Positions 41,706-53,690 are shown, counted from the stretch's first letter. The stretch: 64,000 nt of DNA from Cladocopium goreaui (GCA_947184155.2 CAMXCT020003167.1:1-64000), one strand, 5' to 3'. Numbers and translations: made by a program. Notes: a model not told the origin generated them from the sequence alone.

Positions 41706-41785
41706 ATATATATGTATATATATGTATATAATGTATATACATACATAATATGTATATATAAATATAAAATATAAATATATATATT
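41700..41785. repeat. (TA)n-rich microsatellite
   Basis: TATATA runs with GTA and CATA words. Confidence 0.85.
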
Positions 41786-42273
41786 GTCATATCCAATTTT
41801 TATATATACTACTCTATCTTTTTTGGTGGTTGTTGTACCCATACATGCTCCATGTATGATTTATCTACGGACCTGGGTGATGTTTGGGGTGATTGATGTG
41901 AAACATTCCAGCAGCGGAAAGCGGAAATCGTTGGAGACCTAGGCCTTACATCGTAACTCGAAATTCGTTTGGGCTGCTGGACCTATTGAAAATGATTGAA
42001 GCATGACAAACTGCCAATAAAATGGAGGCATGCGGAATCCGCATGACCGAAACATGTTGCAAATCTTCAAACTTTTATGTCCCTGTGCTTGTTGGTTTGA
42101 ATATGTTTGAATTGCTTGCATCCCCTCGAGCATGGTTGTTGACAGCACCAGATTCATTCCTTCTGTACCCATTGTGAATCATTGGGGATCCAGGTCCCAT
42201 TTCAAACAAACAAAGAATCAGACACCACAAACATTCGTTGGTATACTCCATGGTCTACACTATTAAACCATAT

Positions 42274-42395
42274 CTGGTTGGTGGGGGCCAACCTACCCAT
42301 CTTGAAAAATGATGGAGTGAAAGTCAATGGTTGGCGGATGACATCCCATTAATATGAAATGGAGAATAAAAGCCATGTTTGAAACCACCAACCAG
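42274..42395. mobile_element. Family B foldback element
   Basis: 122 bp, CTGGTTGGTGGGGGCC to GAAACCACCAACCAG. Confidence 0.9.
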
Positions 42396-42544
42396 ATATT
42401 GTATCGTGGCGATTACTAATGCTTATTGATAGTTATGAAAGTTATAAAAACCTATGGTTATTAGATGTTATTAGCCTATTAAATGGTTGACATTAAACCA
42501 GATATCAGATACCCCGGCAATTGCGATTGAAGCCCCCAGTTCTT

Positions 42545-42655
42545 GTTGCTGAAAACACCCCTGGTAGAGCCACGCGACCAATCTCTGGGATCCGCACCGA
42601 GGTCTTAATTCGTCCATGACGGAGGCCGCGTGGCCGCGTCCGCCTGCGGTTGCAC
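42545..42655 (-). CDS. Exon-like island, basic
   Basis: The minus frame reads NRRRTRPRGLRHGRIKTSVR, then IPEIGRVALPG. Very GC-rich. Confidence 0.35.
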
Positions 42656-42709
42656 AAGAAAATCGCTGCAGTGACCAGTGTTGGATGGTTTTGGAGAATT
42701 ACTAAGAGC

Positions 42710-42958
42710 TTACAAGCATTTCACCAGCTCCTGGTAGCTTCCAGACTGCATCGATTTCAGCAGTGACGTTAGCAGCTGCTGACGCTTCATTAAAAAGACC
42801 TCCTCGATGAGTCTGGGATTGATGAGACATAAATATACATCAATCAGGTTGCTTCCTCCAAGGCACTTTAATCTCTGGTATCCTGGCAGTATTGCTTCCA
42901 GGGATTCAGGCTCTCTGCACTGTCCCGCTTCCATGCCCTCTCTCGAAGGTGGATGCAT
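42710..42958 (-). CDS. Probable 3' exon, helical
   Basis: The minus frame reads REPESLEAILPGYQRLKCLG, then INPRLIEEVFLMKRQQLLTS and LLKSMQSGSYQELVKCL before the stop. The helical, charged pattern over more than 60 residues is convincing. The family is not recognised. Confidence 0.5.
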   Translation of the reverse strand: MHPPSREGMEAGQCREPESLEAILPGYQRLKCLGGSNLIDVYLCLINPRLIEEVFLMKRQQLLTSLLKSMQSGSYQELVKCL

Positions 42959-43239
42959 TTTGAGCTATATAGAGTTGTCAGTGATTGGGTACGCATTTAT
43001 TGGTACTAATTGACTACCTGTTCTCGAAGACATCGACTGACAAATGCCATTGCTTACCCCATTCAATCACCAGGCTCAGGTTATGCCATTTGGGGATGAT
43101 TCATGATAATTCCCTCATTCATCATGATTCCAGTGAAAACAGTGAGGTCGTGATCTAATTTACCCAGATATATGGATGATATGACCATAGACTATGAATA
43201 GTGAAACAATATATGGACTATGCATATTTTACTATATAT

Positions 43240-43320
43240 ATATATGTATAATACATTGATGATTTGATTGAAGATCCATAGATTATATGACCATATATAT
43301 ACATAATATTAATGAACATT
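43240..43320. repeat. TA-rich low-complexity sequence
   Basis: TATATA stretches around 43230-43250 and 43290-43310. Confidence 0.6.
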
Positions 43321-43495
43321 CATTTTACTATATTGATATTGGCTGCTTCTAATGTAATACATTGATCAGTGGCAATGGAACGTGTCAGACCTGGCTGAGA
43401 CCATGATGGGGGTCTGGACTAGGCATAAAACATGGCTGTATCTGTAGGCCATTTCAGGTGGATACCGTTTGTGCATGTGCATATATATATATATA

Positions 43496-43608
43496 CTGTT
43501 TGGTGGTGCAATAACCATCTTGAAAAATGATGAAGTTCGTCAATGGGTAGGATGACGTCCCATATATTAAATTATGGACAATAAAAAATGTTTGAAACCA
43601 CCAACCAG
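43496..43608. mobile_element. Family B foldback element
   Basis: 113 bp, CTGTTTGGTGGTGC to GAAACCACCAACCAG, flanked by TA on both sides. Confidence 0.85.
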
Positions 43609-43829
43609 TATAAATAAATAAATATATATACATACGTACTGTAAATAGAATACACATGTGCTACTATATAATTCTCTCTGACTATATATATATATTTAAT
43701 CAATTATAATCAACTAGATAAAATGTGCATTGCATGCAGCGTACATCAGCGTTTTAGAAAAATCAAATAGTATCAACATGATACTCCTAGTTATCATTGT
43801 AAACTTGTCATAAACTGTCATAAACACAG

Positions 43830-43905
43830 TGACCTTTTCCAGATCGCCAAACTCACCCTGATGACTGTCACCCAGTCATAGCGCGCCTTGGACACAGAGA
43901 AAGAA
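43830..43905 (-). CDS. Exon-like island with donor
   Basis: The minus frame reads VSKARYDWVTVIR and meets a donor-like CAGG|GTGAGT near 43856. Confidence 0.4.
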
Positions 43906-43956
43906 ATTGTTCTCATGTCATTCCGTTGCCAGTGACGTTGGCAGTATAACCAGTCG

Positions 43957-44322
43957 TTAACTATGGTCTTTGGTAGATATATCTATAGGTAATGGAGTTT
44001 CACCAACTTCTAACTGGGAGCGAACAACCTGGTAGAATCTTGAATGTGGTCTTTTCAACTTGTTGGAAGCTGCACAAAAGAAACTGCTACTGCTCTCCCA
44101 ATTGCCTTCAATGCAATCTTTCCTTTGAGGAATGTATATGTCGGTATTCAATTCGTTCAATCTTGGAGGGCGTTCCATGCCTTTCACAAATTCTGTCTTG
44201 AACATGTCTCTCTCATATCTATTTATTGTTTTCGACAGAAAGCCTTCGGAACTAGTCCAGGATGGCCCGTTGGCGTGGGTATGGCTACTCGCCAGGCAAT
44301 TTACCGGGATGACACGTAACAA
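43957..44322 (-). CDS. ORF of 121 codons, unknown product
   Basis: The minus frame contains GFLSKTINRYERDMFKTEFV, then MERPPRLNELNTDIYIPQRK and SRFYQVVRSQLEVGETPL. It is charged and protein-like. A plus-strand frame of similar length overlaps it. It may be part of an exon or a small gene. Confidence 0.4.
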   Translation of the reverse strand: MLRVIPVNCLASSHTHANGPSWTSSEGFLSKTINRYERDMFKTEFVKGMERPPRLNELNTDIYIPQRKDCIEGNWESSSSFFCAASNKLKRPHSRFYQVVRSQLEVGETPLPIDISTKDHS

Positions 44323-44677
44323 AAATAGATTGTAATTCCCTACAACTTAGCTTTGGGTTTCGGTCTCTAAAAGGTTTCAACATGGTTCAACTGCTTCAGC
44401 TTTTCTAGAAAACATGCGGCCATGCTTTCCCTGCTTTCCCCTGCTGAGGCTTCCTAACTACTGCCTGGTTTCTAAGCTGGAGCCGCAAAAGTAAAAAACG
44501 GCTTGGAGCATTGAACCCATCGAAGATCCCAACAGCTGAACCCTTCAGCTCCATCGATGTTGAGCCATCTGGACATCTCATGGATCTCAGAATCTGTTGA
44601 TCGATGGGTTGTGGTATTCTTGTGGTTAATGATGGTTTTGTTGCTATCCATATGGGATATCAATGGTTAATGATGGT

Positions 44678-44795
44678 TACCCGGCCTGGTAAACTAACAG
44701 TCTGCTATTGAAAATGGCCCAGTCGAAATAGTTGATTTACCCATCAAACATGGTGATTTTCCAGTTCGTTATGTACACGTTTACCAGGCCGGGTA
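44678..44795. mobile_element. Family A foldback with GGCC-type ends
   Basis: Ends TACCCGGCCTGGTAAAC and GTTTACCAGGCCGGGTA are exact complements of each other but differ from the usual CCCTCTGG. The arms are of family A. Confidence 0.9.
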
Positions 44796-45369
44796 AGTTC
44801 CTATAAAAAATGGATCAATGACCATCCCCCAAGAACTTGACCCAGTTTTACCCAGTTTTACCCCGCTGAGCCTTGGGAGGTTGGTTAATGTTGGTTTTCT
44901 CGTCCCAAATATCCCAGTTAATGTTGGTTTTCTCATCCCAAATATCCCAATGGAAAAATGTGCAAAATTGGATTGTGACGACGTGGGCAGCATCCAACAT
45001 CTAAGCTATCCATGAAAACGGTTGGATTCTTCGGAGCAACCCAGCACTACCCAACTGACCGGGGAAACCAACGCACTACGAAAAGAACAGTAACCCCAAC
45101 TACTTTTGACAGGCAAGTTCTACCAATGGGATTTTTCATGGCTGATTTTCCATGGCCACATTTGATCACTCAAGTCTTAGAGTCTAAGAGTCTAAGAACC
45201 TTGGCAACTCCCAACACCCAACACTCAACGCCACATTGGCACCAGAGGGGGGGAATTGCGGCACCTCGTCACCTTTCCGCCTCGGTTCTGAGCTGAAGCC
45301 ACCAGGTGGGAACAAGTGCACTGCCAGGTAGGTTCTTCTCTCAACCAATTGGCTGACATATTTTGATAT

Positions 45370-45482
45370 AGGATATCATATAATATCATAATATATATAT
45401 ATATATATGTCAGCCAATATGTCAGCCAATGTATGTGAGCCGACATAATATTATATATAAATATATATAATTATATATGTGA
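45370..45482. repeat. TA-rich microsatellite with GTCAGCCAAT direct repeats
   Basis: TATATA runs separated by ATATGTCAGCCAAT, which occurs twice in tandem (about 45405-45432). Confidence 0.8.
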
Positions 45483-45515
45483 GATATGACAATATCTGAT
45501 GGACATACCTGCCCA

Positions 45516-45630
45516 TCACATGAACTTCAAGTGCCCCAAGTCAGCTGTAGCATCTCTCCCCGAGGCTCCGACAGTCCAAACCTCAGGGCGTTTTTCGAGT
45601 GCCAAATCCCATCTGGCCATCGTCTGAAAG
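45516..45630 (-). CDS. Exon-like island
   Basis: The minus frame reads MARWDLALEKRPEVWTVGAS, then GRDATADLGHLKFM. GC-rich with good composition. Confidence 0.4.
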
Positions 45631-45899
45631 GCACGTTGGTAAATCATCCCATGATGAAAGTGGCCAAAAATCCAATGATCCAGTTGTGTAATATAATATA
45701 TAATACAATGATGGGATATTATTACATATACAATATAATTATATATATATAATATATGTAATATACACATCTGAAAGTAGAATTGGATGATGGGAAAATT
45801 TACAGGAAAGCCCAACCAATTTGATGGTAAAAACCCCATGGGTTTCCGGTGTAGATTTTCCCGACTAAACCAATCCAGTGAAATGAAGGTAGCTCAGCA

Positions 45900-46430
45900 T
45901 GTCGAACAAAAAAACACTTCCGCGAACGCATAGGCTCTCCGAAGAAAACACGTTGGTAAATCACCTATACATCACTGACTTTCCTTGCCCACTAATAGCA
46001 AACATAATCGACCAATCTGTCACACCAAGCTTTCCTCATGCCCAAAATCCCTGGTCGTTGATGAGGAACTGATATGCAGTCATAATACCTGGTTCAATCC
46101 AATTGGGATTATATGATTATGGACCAACAACGGCATCCTTGTACCAACCAACTCATTAGGTTTTGGGATGACAAAAAAATACAGCACTATATCGGATTGT
46201 ATTTGATCAACATACATCATCCCGATGCAATCAATCCAAGATAACCATCAATCAACAAATGTTTGATGCACTGTTCATTTCGATCGGTCTCCAAAATCTG
46301 AAAATAGATGACCCTAAATCACAACATGTTCCCCATTAAAAATATTATTGAAATGACCGCACATTGGAAAATAGATACAAGTTTCAGGACAATCATATTT
46401 TTACACATTGATATAATGTTCATTTAATCT
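45900..46430. other. No supported gene
   Basis: AT-rich, without repeats or protein-like frames. Confidence 0.4.
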
Positions 46431-46431
46431 T

Positions 46432-46520
46432 GGCTCCCTGGCGAACACCAACATAGCTGGCAAATGGATGTTCATTCCCCCAAATTTCATACAATAAGTT
46501 TTGATTCATCCCCATATACA
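46432..46520 (+). repeat. Family C repeat, divergent
   Basis: CTCCCTGGCGAACACCAACA and TAGCTGGCAAATGGATG match the other two copies; the second half has diverged. Confidence 0.6.
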
Positions 46521-46619
46521 ATGGACCTTCCTCATAATATCTCCATGAAATGGTTCAATCCCAAAACTTTGCTGGTTGAATCAGGTTAAAATCCCATGAA
46601 AATCACATGCTTTTCCTAC

Positions 46620-46807
46620 TCAAAACCACCAAACTCGTCAACCAGCCGAGCAACTTCTTCCGGGGCGTGGTATTCACACTCCGCGCCCCAGAAGTGCCGC
46701 CTTCGACCTGCGATACGAACGATGAAACGGCATCCGCTGCCAGCCAAAGTGTGCTTTTCGCAGGGAAAAAGGACATGTTCGAAAGCTGCTCCAAGCTTCT
46801 AACCTAG
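46620..46807 (+). CDS. Exon-like island, strand uncertain
   Basis: The plus frame reads NFFRGVVFTLRAPEVPPSTC, then DTNDETASAASQSVLFAGKK and a stop. The minus frame is also open (FVSQVEGGTSGARSVN). Confidence 0.3.
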
Positions 46808-47045
46808 TCAAGTGAACTCAGTCCATTTTGAGTTGGGGCTTTGAGCAAAAACAAGCAAACAACATGGCGGATCTGCCTGCCCGGGGCGTTCAGACACCCT
46901 GGCGGGTGTTGGCGTCAAACAAAAACTGCTGGGGTAGCCATGCCAAACCTCCTGGGGGGTGTCACCATGGGAAACTCATCAGAAATGGTGATATAAACCA
47001 AGCATTTTGATGGGGATATCATGGGATGTACTTGGATCTACATAA

Positions 47046-47160
47046 TCAACATATGATATATATGATATATATATATATATAATATATATAATATAATACA
47101 ATATATGTATAATATGATATAGAATAATATATATATACGATATATATATATACGTATAGA
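47046..47160. repeat. (TA)n-rich microsatellite
   Basis: TATATA and ATAATATA words. Confidence 0.85.
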
Positions 47161-47975
47161 GAGAGGCTTGTCAAAATCTTGGAGAGTGCCTCAAACTGGC
47201 AAACTTCATAGGGAAAAACAATAATCAACTAATTGTATAGGATTAAACCACTGGCATAAAGATTGGTTTTGAACTAGGTATCGAACATGAATCCTAGATC
47301 AAGTGCGAGGTATGCACATTTGTCATGTTTATATCCACATTGCTGGCGAGTGAAATGGCCAAATATCGTTCGATCCTGAACATGCCCATCTTATCTTGGT
47401 GTTTTCTTGGCTGATTGTGGCAAAGGATTCAACAAGAAATTTGAATCCCTTCCCCCAATTGCAGTACCACCCTCTCGAATCTCCGGCGTAGTAGATCTAT
47501 TGCTGAATGGCTGGGGCAAGATCGACAGGTTTAATGGTATGTTGGCTAATCAATCATGCATCCCCCTTTGAGGATCTGTCAGAATGGTCAAACCACCTCA
47601 AAAACATCATGTTTGATGGTTAACCAACCATTTTTCATGTGGGAGATGGATTATATCCGGAATATCTGGTTTTACCCACGTGTTATACTGCAATCCATCT
47701 GTTTGTTGGTGAAAAATCTTCACTTTTGCAGATAAAAATCCCCCATTGTTGCTGCTTAAATCCCCCACCGTGCCGCCATTGTCTGTTTGATCCAAGTGGC
47801 TCAATGGTCTCCAACATGGGCACACTCCCGCCAGATTCCACCACCTCCTAAGGGGATGCCAGGCGCTGTGTGTTGCCCGGAAGCTTCAAATGGCGAACCT
47901 AACATGTTTTTTTACATTATCCTTCAACATGCTCAAACACCTGCGCAGGGCCAGTGTTTTGAGATTTCCCAGACG
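47161..47975. other. No supported gene
   Basis: A mixed-composition stretch with no clear exon. A Pro/Cys-rich plus frame near 47750-47850 is weak. Confidence 0.35.
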
Positions 47976-47980
47976 ACGAA

Positions 47981-48042
47981 CCCTAAACCCTAAAACCCTA
48001 AACCATCCTAAACCCTAAAACCCTAAACCCTAAAACCTAGGC
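47981..48042 (+). repeat. Interstitial telomeric-type repeat (CCCTAAA)n
   Basis: Eight or so CCCTAAA or CCCTAAAA words stand in tandem with two slightly altered ones (CATCCTAAA, CCTAGG). TTTAGGG is the telomeric repeat reported for dinoflagellates. Confidence 0.85.
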
Positions 48043-48247
48043 TCTGAAAACTTTCAATCCTAAACCGGAAAACACTGCGTATAAGCAGTATTTTCTGCAA
48101 TCTCTCCTGTCATATATTCGACAGCACGACATTCTCAATGTTAATGTCTGGGCAACACACGGAGTGACCTGTGGATATATATATATATACCCATCATATC
48201 CGTTCATATCCCGTTATTTCATCAAATTCATACATAAACATAAATAA

Positions 48248-48612
48248 ATATCATAAATATATATATATATATATATCTTATATCATATATATATATATAT
48301 ATCATATATATATATGTGATATATATATATATCTTATATATCATATATATATCATATATATATATCATATATATATATCATATATATATATATATCATAT
48401 ATATATCATATATATATATATATATATCATATATATATATATCATATATATATCATATATATATATCATATATATATATATCATATATATATATATATAT
48501 ATATGTATCATATATATATCATATATATATATATCATATATATATATCATATATATATATATATATCATATATATATATATCATATATATATATCATATA
48601 TATATATATGGG
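48248..48612. repeat. TATCA-type microsatellite
   Basis: ATATCATATATATAT words run for about 360 bp. Confidence 0.95.
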
Positions 48613-48639
48613 GATGGGTCAACAGCTATTATTCCCATG

Positions 48640-48842
48640 TGAATCTAAGAACTCTCCATGCACCAGCTCTGACTTGTCCACTTGGGCGGAAAAAACCGCC
48701 GCCGGGAGGCTCGTTGGTTCTTGCCCAAGCGGTTGAGTGCGGCTTGCGACTCGGTGCAGGGAGCGAAGCGGAGCCAAAATGTGGAGACAAATTCCCTGGA
48801 TTTGCTGAAGGACTTTTTGGGAACCCCCAAAATATCACATAA
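48640..48842 (-). CDS. Exon-like island, strand uncertain
   Basis: The minus frame reads KSREFVSTFWLRFAPCTESQ, then AALNRLGKNQRASRRRFF. On the plus strand a Gly/Pro-rich frame is also open. GC-rich between two microsatellites. Confidence 0.3.
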
Positions 48843-48894
48843 AAAAACATAAACATTCCTATATAATGTGTATGTATATATATATATATGTATA

Positions 48895-48924
48895 TAGATG
48901 GATGGATGGATGGATGGATGGATG

Positions 48925-48956
<32 letters not shown>
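48895..48956 (+). repeat. (GATG)n then (GATA)n tetranucleotide repeat
   Basis: About seven GATG units pass directly into about eight TAGA units. Confidence 0.95.
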
Positions 48957-49018
48957 TTCCCCAAGTGGACATGGATGTCCCATTTTTAGGGAAAATGGCA
49001 CAAAAAAACATCGGCCCC

Positions 49019-49200
49019 ATCGACTTCAGCAACTCCAAGTATTTCATGGATATCATGGGAATTACCAATTGGGAATAATTAAGATGATATTCCCATGATT
49101 ATTCCCATGATATCCATGAAATACTTGGTAATTATCCCACCAATAACCAATAATCATGGGAGTACTTGGATAATTGCTGGGATAATTACCAGCTTCACTT
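49019..49200. repeat. Imperfect inverted repeats
   Basis: AAGTATTTCATGGATATCATGGGAAT is answered by its complement near 49085-49125, giving a potential hairpin of about 26-bp arms. Confidence 0.6.
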
Positions 49201-49540
49201 TTTGCCATTGATGCTAGGATTTACCTTGAAGGTGATTCTGGGAATATTTTTTGGAGTTGCAAGTATTTCTGGAGTGCTAGCATGTTAGTACTAACGACTA
49301 CAACTGATACCAGGATCATCCCAATTGTTCATCTCAGTACCCCAAAATGAAATGCACCCTTTTTGCCCCACCCATTTCATGAACAGATCCTATAGAGTTT
49401 ACCAGTTTTTTTTGGTGGTATTTAATATTAGCTGGTTTGTAAACTCCATTATATAACTATATATATAGATATATATATATGATATGACATGTATGTAATT
49501 ATATGGTATCATATCATATTTATATACATATGTCCACCAT

Positions 49541-49855
49541 TTACTTCAAAAAGCTCGGAGAAGAATCCCACTCAGCAACTGGTTTGTTCTGGTTTGGCTT
49601 GAATCGCCCAGCCTTCCCATGGCCCAGGCCCTGATGGATCAGGATGATCCTATTGGGAAAGCGTAGCGCCGCCAGCTGCAGGTCTGCTCTCAGGTTTTGC
49701 ACCAATGTTTGGCGAGTTTCACCATGAAAGCAATATATTTGGTGGGTACAGTCTGGCCCTATGAAAAAGTCCCCTTCATCCAAGCGCTTTTGTGAAGGTC
49801 TACCCGAAGTAAAAGTTCTGTATCTGTGGGCAAAAAATACTGCTTGAAATTCCAA
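49541..49855 (-). CDS. ORF of 104 codons, unknown product
   Basis: The minus frame contains RPSQKRLDEGDFFIGPDCTH, then QIYCFHGETRQTLVQNLRAD and LQLAALRFPNRIILIHQGLG before a stop. The helix-strand pattern (LVQNLRADLQLAALRFPNRIILI) resembles an alpha/beta enzyme core, but I cannot name the family. It is one of the strongest coding candidates outside the Rep-like gene and the retrotransposon. Confidence 0.55.
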   Translation of the reverse strand: MEFQAVFFAHRYRTFTSGRPSQKRLDEGDFFIGPDCTHQIYCFHGETRQTLVQNLRADLQLAALRFPNRIILIHQGLGHGKAGRFKPNQNKPVAEWDSSPSFLK

Positions 49856-50109
49856 AAAACCTCACTGAAAATTCAGCACGGTTTGAACAAAGATCCCCTC
49901 CGTTGGGAAACCCCCAAGGGATCCCGGCGCGGAAGTGTTCGAGGCCTTGCAAGGGAAGTGTTTGATTCAGGCCATCTTTGATGGCTTAGTTTTCAAGTTT
50001 TTTTCAGGTTTAACCACGGAAAATGGTGGTTTAACCATACAAAATGGTGTGGTTTGACCGTTCAAAAACGGTGGTTTAACATAGTTTAACATGGTTTAAC
50101 ATAACTGAT

Positions 50110-50220
50110 TACCCTCCAATAAATTTTCACAAAGCTATGGAAAATCCACCATGAATGTACATAGATCATTCTCAAGGAAAACCATGGATTTCCATAGCTA
50201 TCTTAGTTTACTGGAGGGTA
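50110..50220. mobile_element. Family A foldback with CTCCA-type ends
   Basis: 111 bp, TACCCTCCAATAAATTT to TTTACTGGAGGGTA, a third terminal variant. Confidence 0.8.
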
Positions 50221-51260
50221 GTTTTCATTCTAGTACTCTTACATATGTGTATGTAGTGGAGAGTTTCCTGTTTCCATGTAGTTTCCAAAAATTGGGAACC
50301 TTGACTAACTGATATGTACTTGTACATTTAGGGGTGCCATTTTCGGACAAATCCATATGGCTTCTCAGATGTGCATGTTGGTTCGTATGTGCAAAGAAGT
50401 ATGAGAATCCAATTCTATGCATAGGATATACTATATATATATAATTACTCCAGTAATACATCATCTTGATTTACAGGCAATGACCCACTTCCTAACTCAG
50501 ATGCACATCCAAGAAACGGGTCATTTCATGCGATCAGACCCTGGTCTTGAAGATCCCTGGTCATAGCTGGGAATTATGGCTGTTCATCCCCCTCTTCCTA
50601 TAGCTATGACCCATGAAAGGTGTCATGACCCATCTCCAAATACCTGGATTCGTGTGACGGATTAATGATACCCTGAGTGAGACGTCATCAGAATGTGGCA
50701 TCTCCGCTAAATAGTCCTATTAGCAACCAGTGATGACCTCCTCTACTCCAAAAAACGTGTTCAATGTACCTATATGTATATATATATGTGTATATATATA
50801 CTGTATTTACAAAAGTGAAACATCTCAGTCTACAACTGATAGTATTCACGCAGTGGAAAACACTGTCACAATCTGTCACATCAATTCATTGCCTCCTGAT
50901 TCTTCCTGGAGGAAAATAATGGAACATAACAATTCTGGTTTCCAACCATCGGTTCGCTTGAAATGATTTTGCCAGTCCAGTTCCTGGTAATTTCCCTGGT
51001 ACAATTACTCAATGGACAACCATTCATCGTTATCATCGTTGATCCATGGGCTGATCTAGTTGCGATTCTTTTCATCAAATTATCGCCATGATTCACCTCT
51101 AATACCCATGACGGATCCATGGTGCTGGTAGAAAAATGCTAACATAAAGGGGGTATATTGATGGGATCCATGTTACCATATATAGCAGCACCATGGATCC
51201 TATGGGATATTACATATATAACTGATTATATAAGTATATAACATGTAAATATCAAATTAG
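50221..51260. other. No supported gene
   Basis: AT-rich sequence with a TA run at 50775-50800. Frames present are not protein-like. Confidence 0.35.
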
Positions 51261-51262
51261 CT

Positions 51263-51484
51263 ATGATTGCAAAACAACTTTGCAGTAATCTTCTTAGATA
51301 CCTCCATGCTTCTTGGTTGCGCCTGGGAACCATCATTTCCCACTCTGTGTTCCCCTACGTTCTGCCAAGGACAGTTCAGCAGGGGGCGAACCGCCGTGCA
51401 TCTGCCAGGGAATCGGTGGATTACCTCCATAAGTTGGGACCCCCTATAACCATGGTATATCCAAGCGTAAAGAAATGGCATTAG
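51263..51484 (+). CDS. Exon-like ORF on plus strand
   Basis: The plus frame reads LRYLHASWLRLGTIISHSVF, then NRRASARESVDYLHKLGPP, and stops at 51484. The minus strand is open too. Product unknown. Confidence 0.35.
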   Translation: MIAKQLCSNLLRYLHASWLRLGTIISHSVFPYVLPRTVQQGANRRASARESVDYLHKLGPPITMVYPSVKKWH

Positions 51485-51797
51485 ATTTCAAAAACCATAA
51501 GCATTTTCAGAGATCTATCCATGGCATATCAGAATTTTATTCTTACACCTGCGTGAAAAATGCCAAGGTTTTTTCGCAAATCATCATCGATACCATCGAT
51601 ACCTTGGGGATTTCATAGATCAGCGGCCGCTACCTGAGGATATTTACTTCTCGGTACTCCCCAAAGATGTGCAAAGCTGTTCCCACTTCCATGGATCTTG
51701 AAAAAAAATCCCCAATTTATTAATTTTTCGTTGGTGCAATCATTGCAATCCCCATCGTTTTGTTGCTCCAATCCCTATGTTTGCTGGTAAATCCATG

Positions 51798-51941
51798 TAC
51801 CATCTGGTTATGACTAACATAGCGAACTGGAAAATCCCCAACCATAAATGGAGGTTTCTATCTAGCTGGGAACATCATCTATTTCAATTAGGGCCATGGT
51901 GATTTTCCATGGCGAACTGTTCGTCATAACCAGGCCGGGTA
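51798..51941. mobile_element. Family A foldback, mixed ends
   Basis: 144 bp with TACCATCTGGTTATG at the left and CATAACCAGGCCGGGTA at the right, so the two ends belong to different terminal types. Confidence 0.8.
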
Positions 51942-52022
51942 AATCCCATTAGATTCCATTAAACCACCATAAATCCCATGAAAAATCACCATAAATGCCA
52001 TTAAATCCCCATTAGATTCCCC
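51942..52022 (+). repeat. Degenerate CCCATTAAAT tandem words
   Basis: Words such as CCATTAAACCACCATAAATC recur; similar runs lie at 18995-19045 and 53425-53560. Confidence 0.6.
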
Positions 52023-52034
52023 AACTCCCGTGGA

Positions 52035-52125
52035 AAACCCTACAGATTTCCCAGATTTCACCACATCGCGGCGCCACCTGCATCCCTCCGCGCAGTACCA
52101 AGTGGTGGCCGCCTGTCACTGTCAA
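52035..52125 (-). CDS. Exon-like island
   Basis: The minus frame reads CLTVTGGHHLVLRGGMQVAP, then RCGEIWEI. GC-rich. Confidence 0.3.
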
Positions 52126-52339
52126 ACATCGGTGGGCATTTCTATGGTTGATGACATTGATAACTAACACTATTCATCCAAAATATGATTGATCATATAA
52201 GACCAATCATCTGCAATCATCATCTATTCAAATCATATATAAATATGGTTGCAAAAAGAGATATTGCTTGATCATAAACACATTATATTCATCAATATTC
52301 ATCAATATTCCAGACCACCAATCAGTGGAATCATCTTTG

Positions 52340-52470
52340 ATAAAACCTCGACTCGACTCAGCGGTTCATCCCATGTCACCTCCATGTCGCTGTGGCGTGG
52401 CCTGCGGGACCTGTCTCCGTGCACCTGGTCATGGGGATCTCCCGCGCTGATGTGGGGTCGCTACGTATGG
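52340..52470 (+). CDS. Exon-like island, strand uncertain
   Basis: The plus frame reads TSMSLWRGLRDLSPCTWSWG then SPALMWGRYVWIDL. The minus frame (HSDMEVTWDEPLSRVEVL) is also plausible. Confidence 0.3.
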
Positions 52471-52559
52471 ATTGATCTGGTTATGACTAACATAGCTATA
52501 ACTAACATTAACTAACTATAGTAACTATATATTATAGTTTTATTAGATATATATATATA

Positions 52560-52699
52560 TACCCTCTGGTTATGACGAACATAACATAGCCATGGTATAG
52601 ATCGATGGCCCATTTATCGAAATAGATGGTTTACCGAACTGAAAATAGCATGCTGGTGGATCTTTCCATGACGATATATGTAACAAATAACCAGAGGGA
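52560..52699. mobile_element. Family A foldback element, long variant
   Basis: 140 bp, TACCCTCTGGTTATGAC to AAATAACCAGAGGGA. Confidence 0.85.
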
Positions 52700-53311
52700 A
52701 ATTTACATTTCCAAAGAAAAATCGATGGGAGATCTCCAGGATCCGATTCAATGGAGGTACGTAAACGTACCATATTAGTTTGGCCATATTTTGGGGCTAT
52801 ATCCCCTGAAATTTAGCCCTGAAAAATAGGCCTTAAAAAAATCCGAAGATATGGAATCGGTACCTCCAATTTGGGTTCCTGGAATGGCCATTGAAATTTG
52901 GGTAAACAGATGGTGATTTTCCATAGCAACAGATGCTGAGCTCGGCCTGAAGTCCCTGCCTCTCCTCAGTTTGTGTTGGCTAAATTGCTGTTAAATGATT
53001 AGTACCTTGGCACCCTGTGGTGGAGTCTAATGTTCAATAATTTTCACCCAACTGACCACTTAGTTCGAACTAAAGCAATACTGACTTGAAACAAGTAGTT
53101 GAACTAATACTTACTAGTAACCAGTGCCATGAAAAATCAGGATGCTGACTTTACAACATACTTCATAGAAACAACATCGCAATGTTTTGAAATCCAACCA
53201 AGCTGCTGGTTGATTTCAAGTTCACATCCACATTACAAAAAAATAACAATGACAATTACGAATTACCTATTGATTTCATATAATTACATAAAAACATATA
53301 AAAACCTCATC

Positions 53312-53418
53312 CTGGTTGGTGGTTTTAACCAACTTGAAAAATATGAGTTCGTCAATGGGAAGGATTATCTCATATATGACATGGAACAATAATCCAAATG
53401 TTGGAAACCAGCACCCAG
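53312..53418. mobile_element. Family B foldback element
   Basis: 107 bp, CTGGTTGGTGGTTTT at the left; right end altered to GAAACCAGCACCCAG. Confidence 0.85.
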
Positions 53419-53419
53419 A

Positions 53420-53560
53420 ATCACCATTAATCATTATTAACCACCATTACAATCCCCATTAATCACCATTAAATCACCATTAAATCCCCATTAATCACCA
53501 TTAATCACCATAAAATCACCATTAAATCACCATTAACCAGCATAAAATCGTAGATCTTCG
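53420..53560 (+). repeat. ATCACCATTAA tandem words (~12 bp)
   Basis: ATCACCATTAA and CCCCATTAATC alternate about ten times. Confidence 0.8.
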
Positions 53561-53579
53561 GGATTTCACTTCATCCCAC

Positions 53580-53690
53580 ACTGTCAAAAGCACCATCCCC
53601 AAGGCCGGCCGCCAAGGCCTTGGTGGCCTTGGCCGCCGCCTGAACGAGGCCACTGGAAGCCTCCGGAGGCGCCTCCGTAACTAAGCCACG
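53580..53690 (-). CDS. Exon-like island
   Basis: The minus frame reads LVTEAPPEASSGLVQAAAKA then TKALAAGLGDGAFD. Very GC-rich (GGCC runs) in AT-rich DNA. Confidence 0.4.

Noticed and set aside
48171-48640. Long plus-strand Ile/Tyr/His ORF
   Set aside because: Lies in a TATCA microsatellite.
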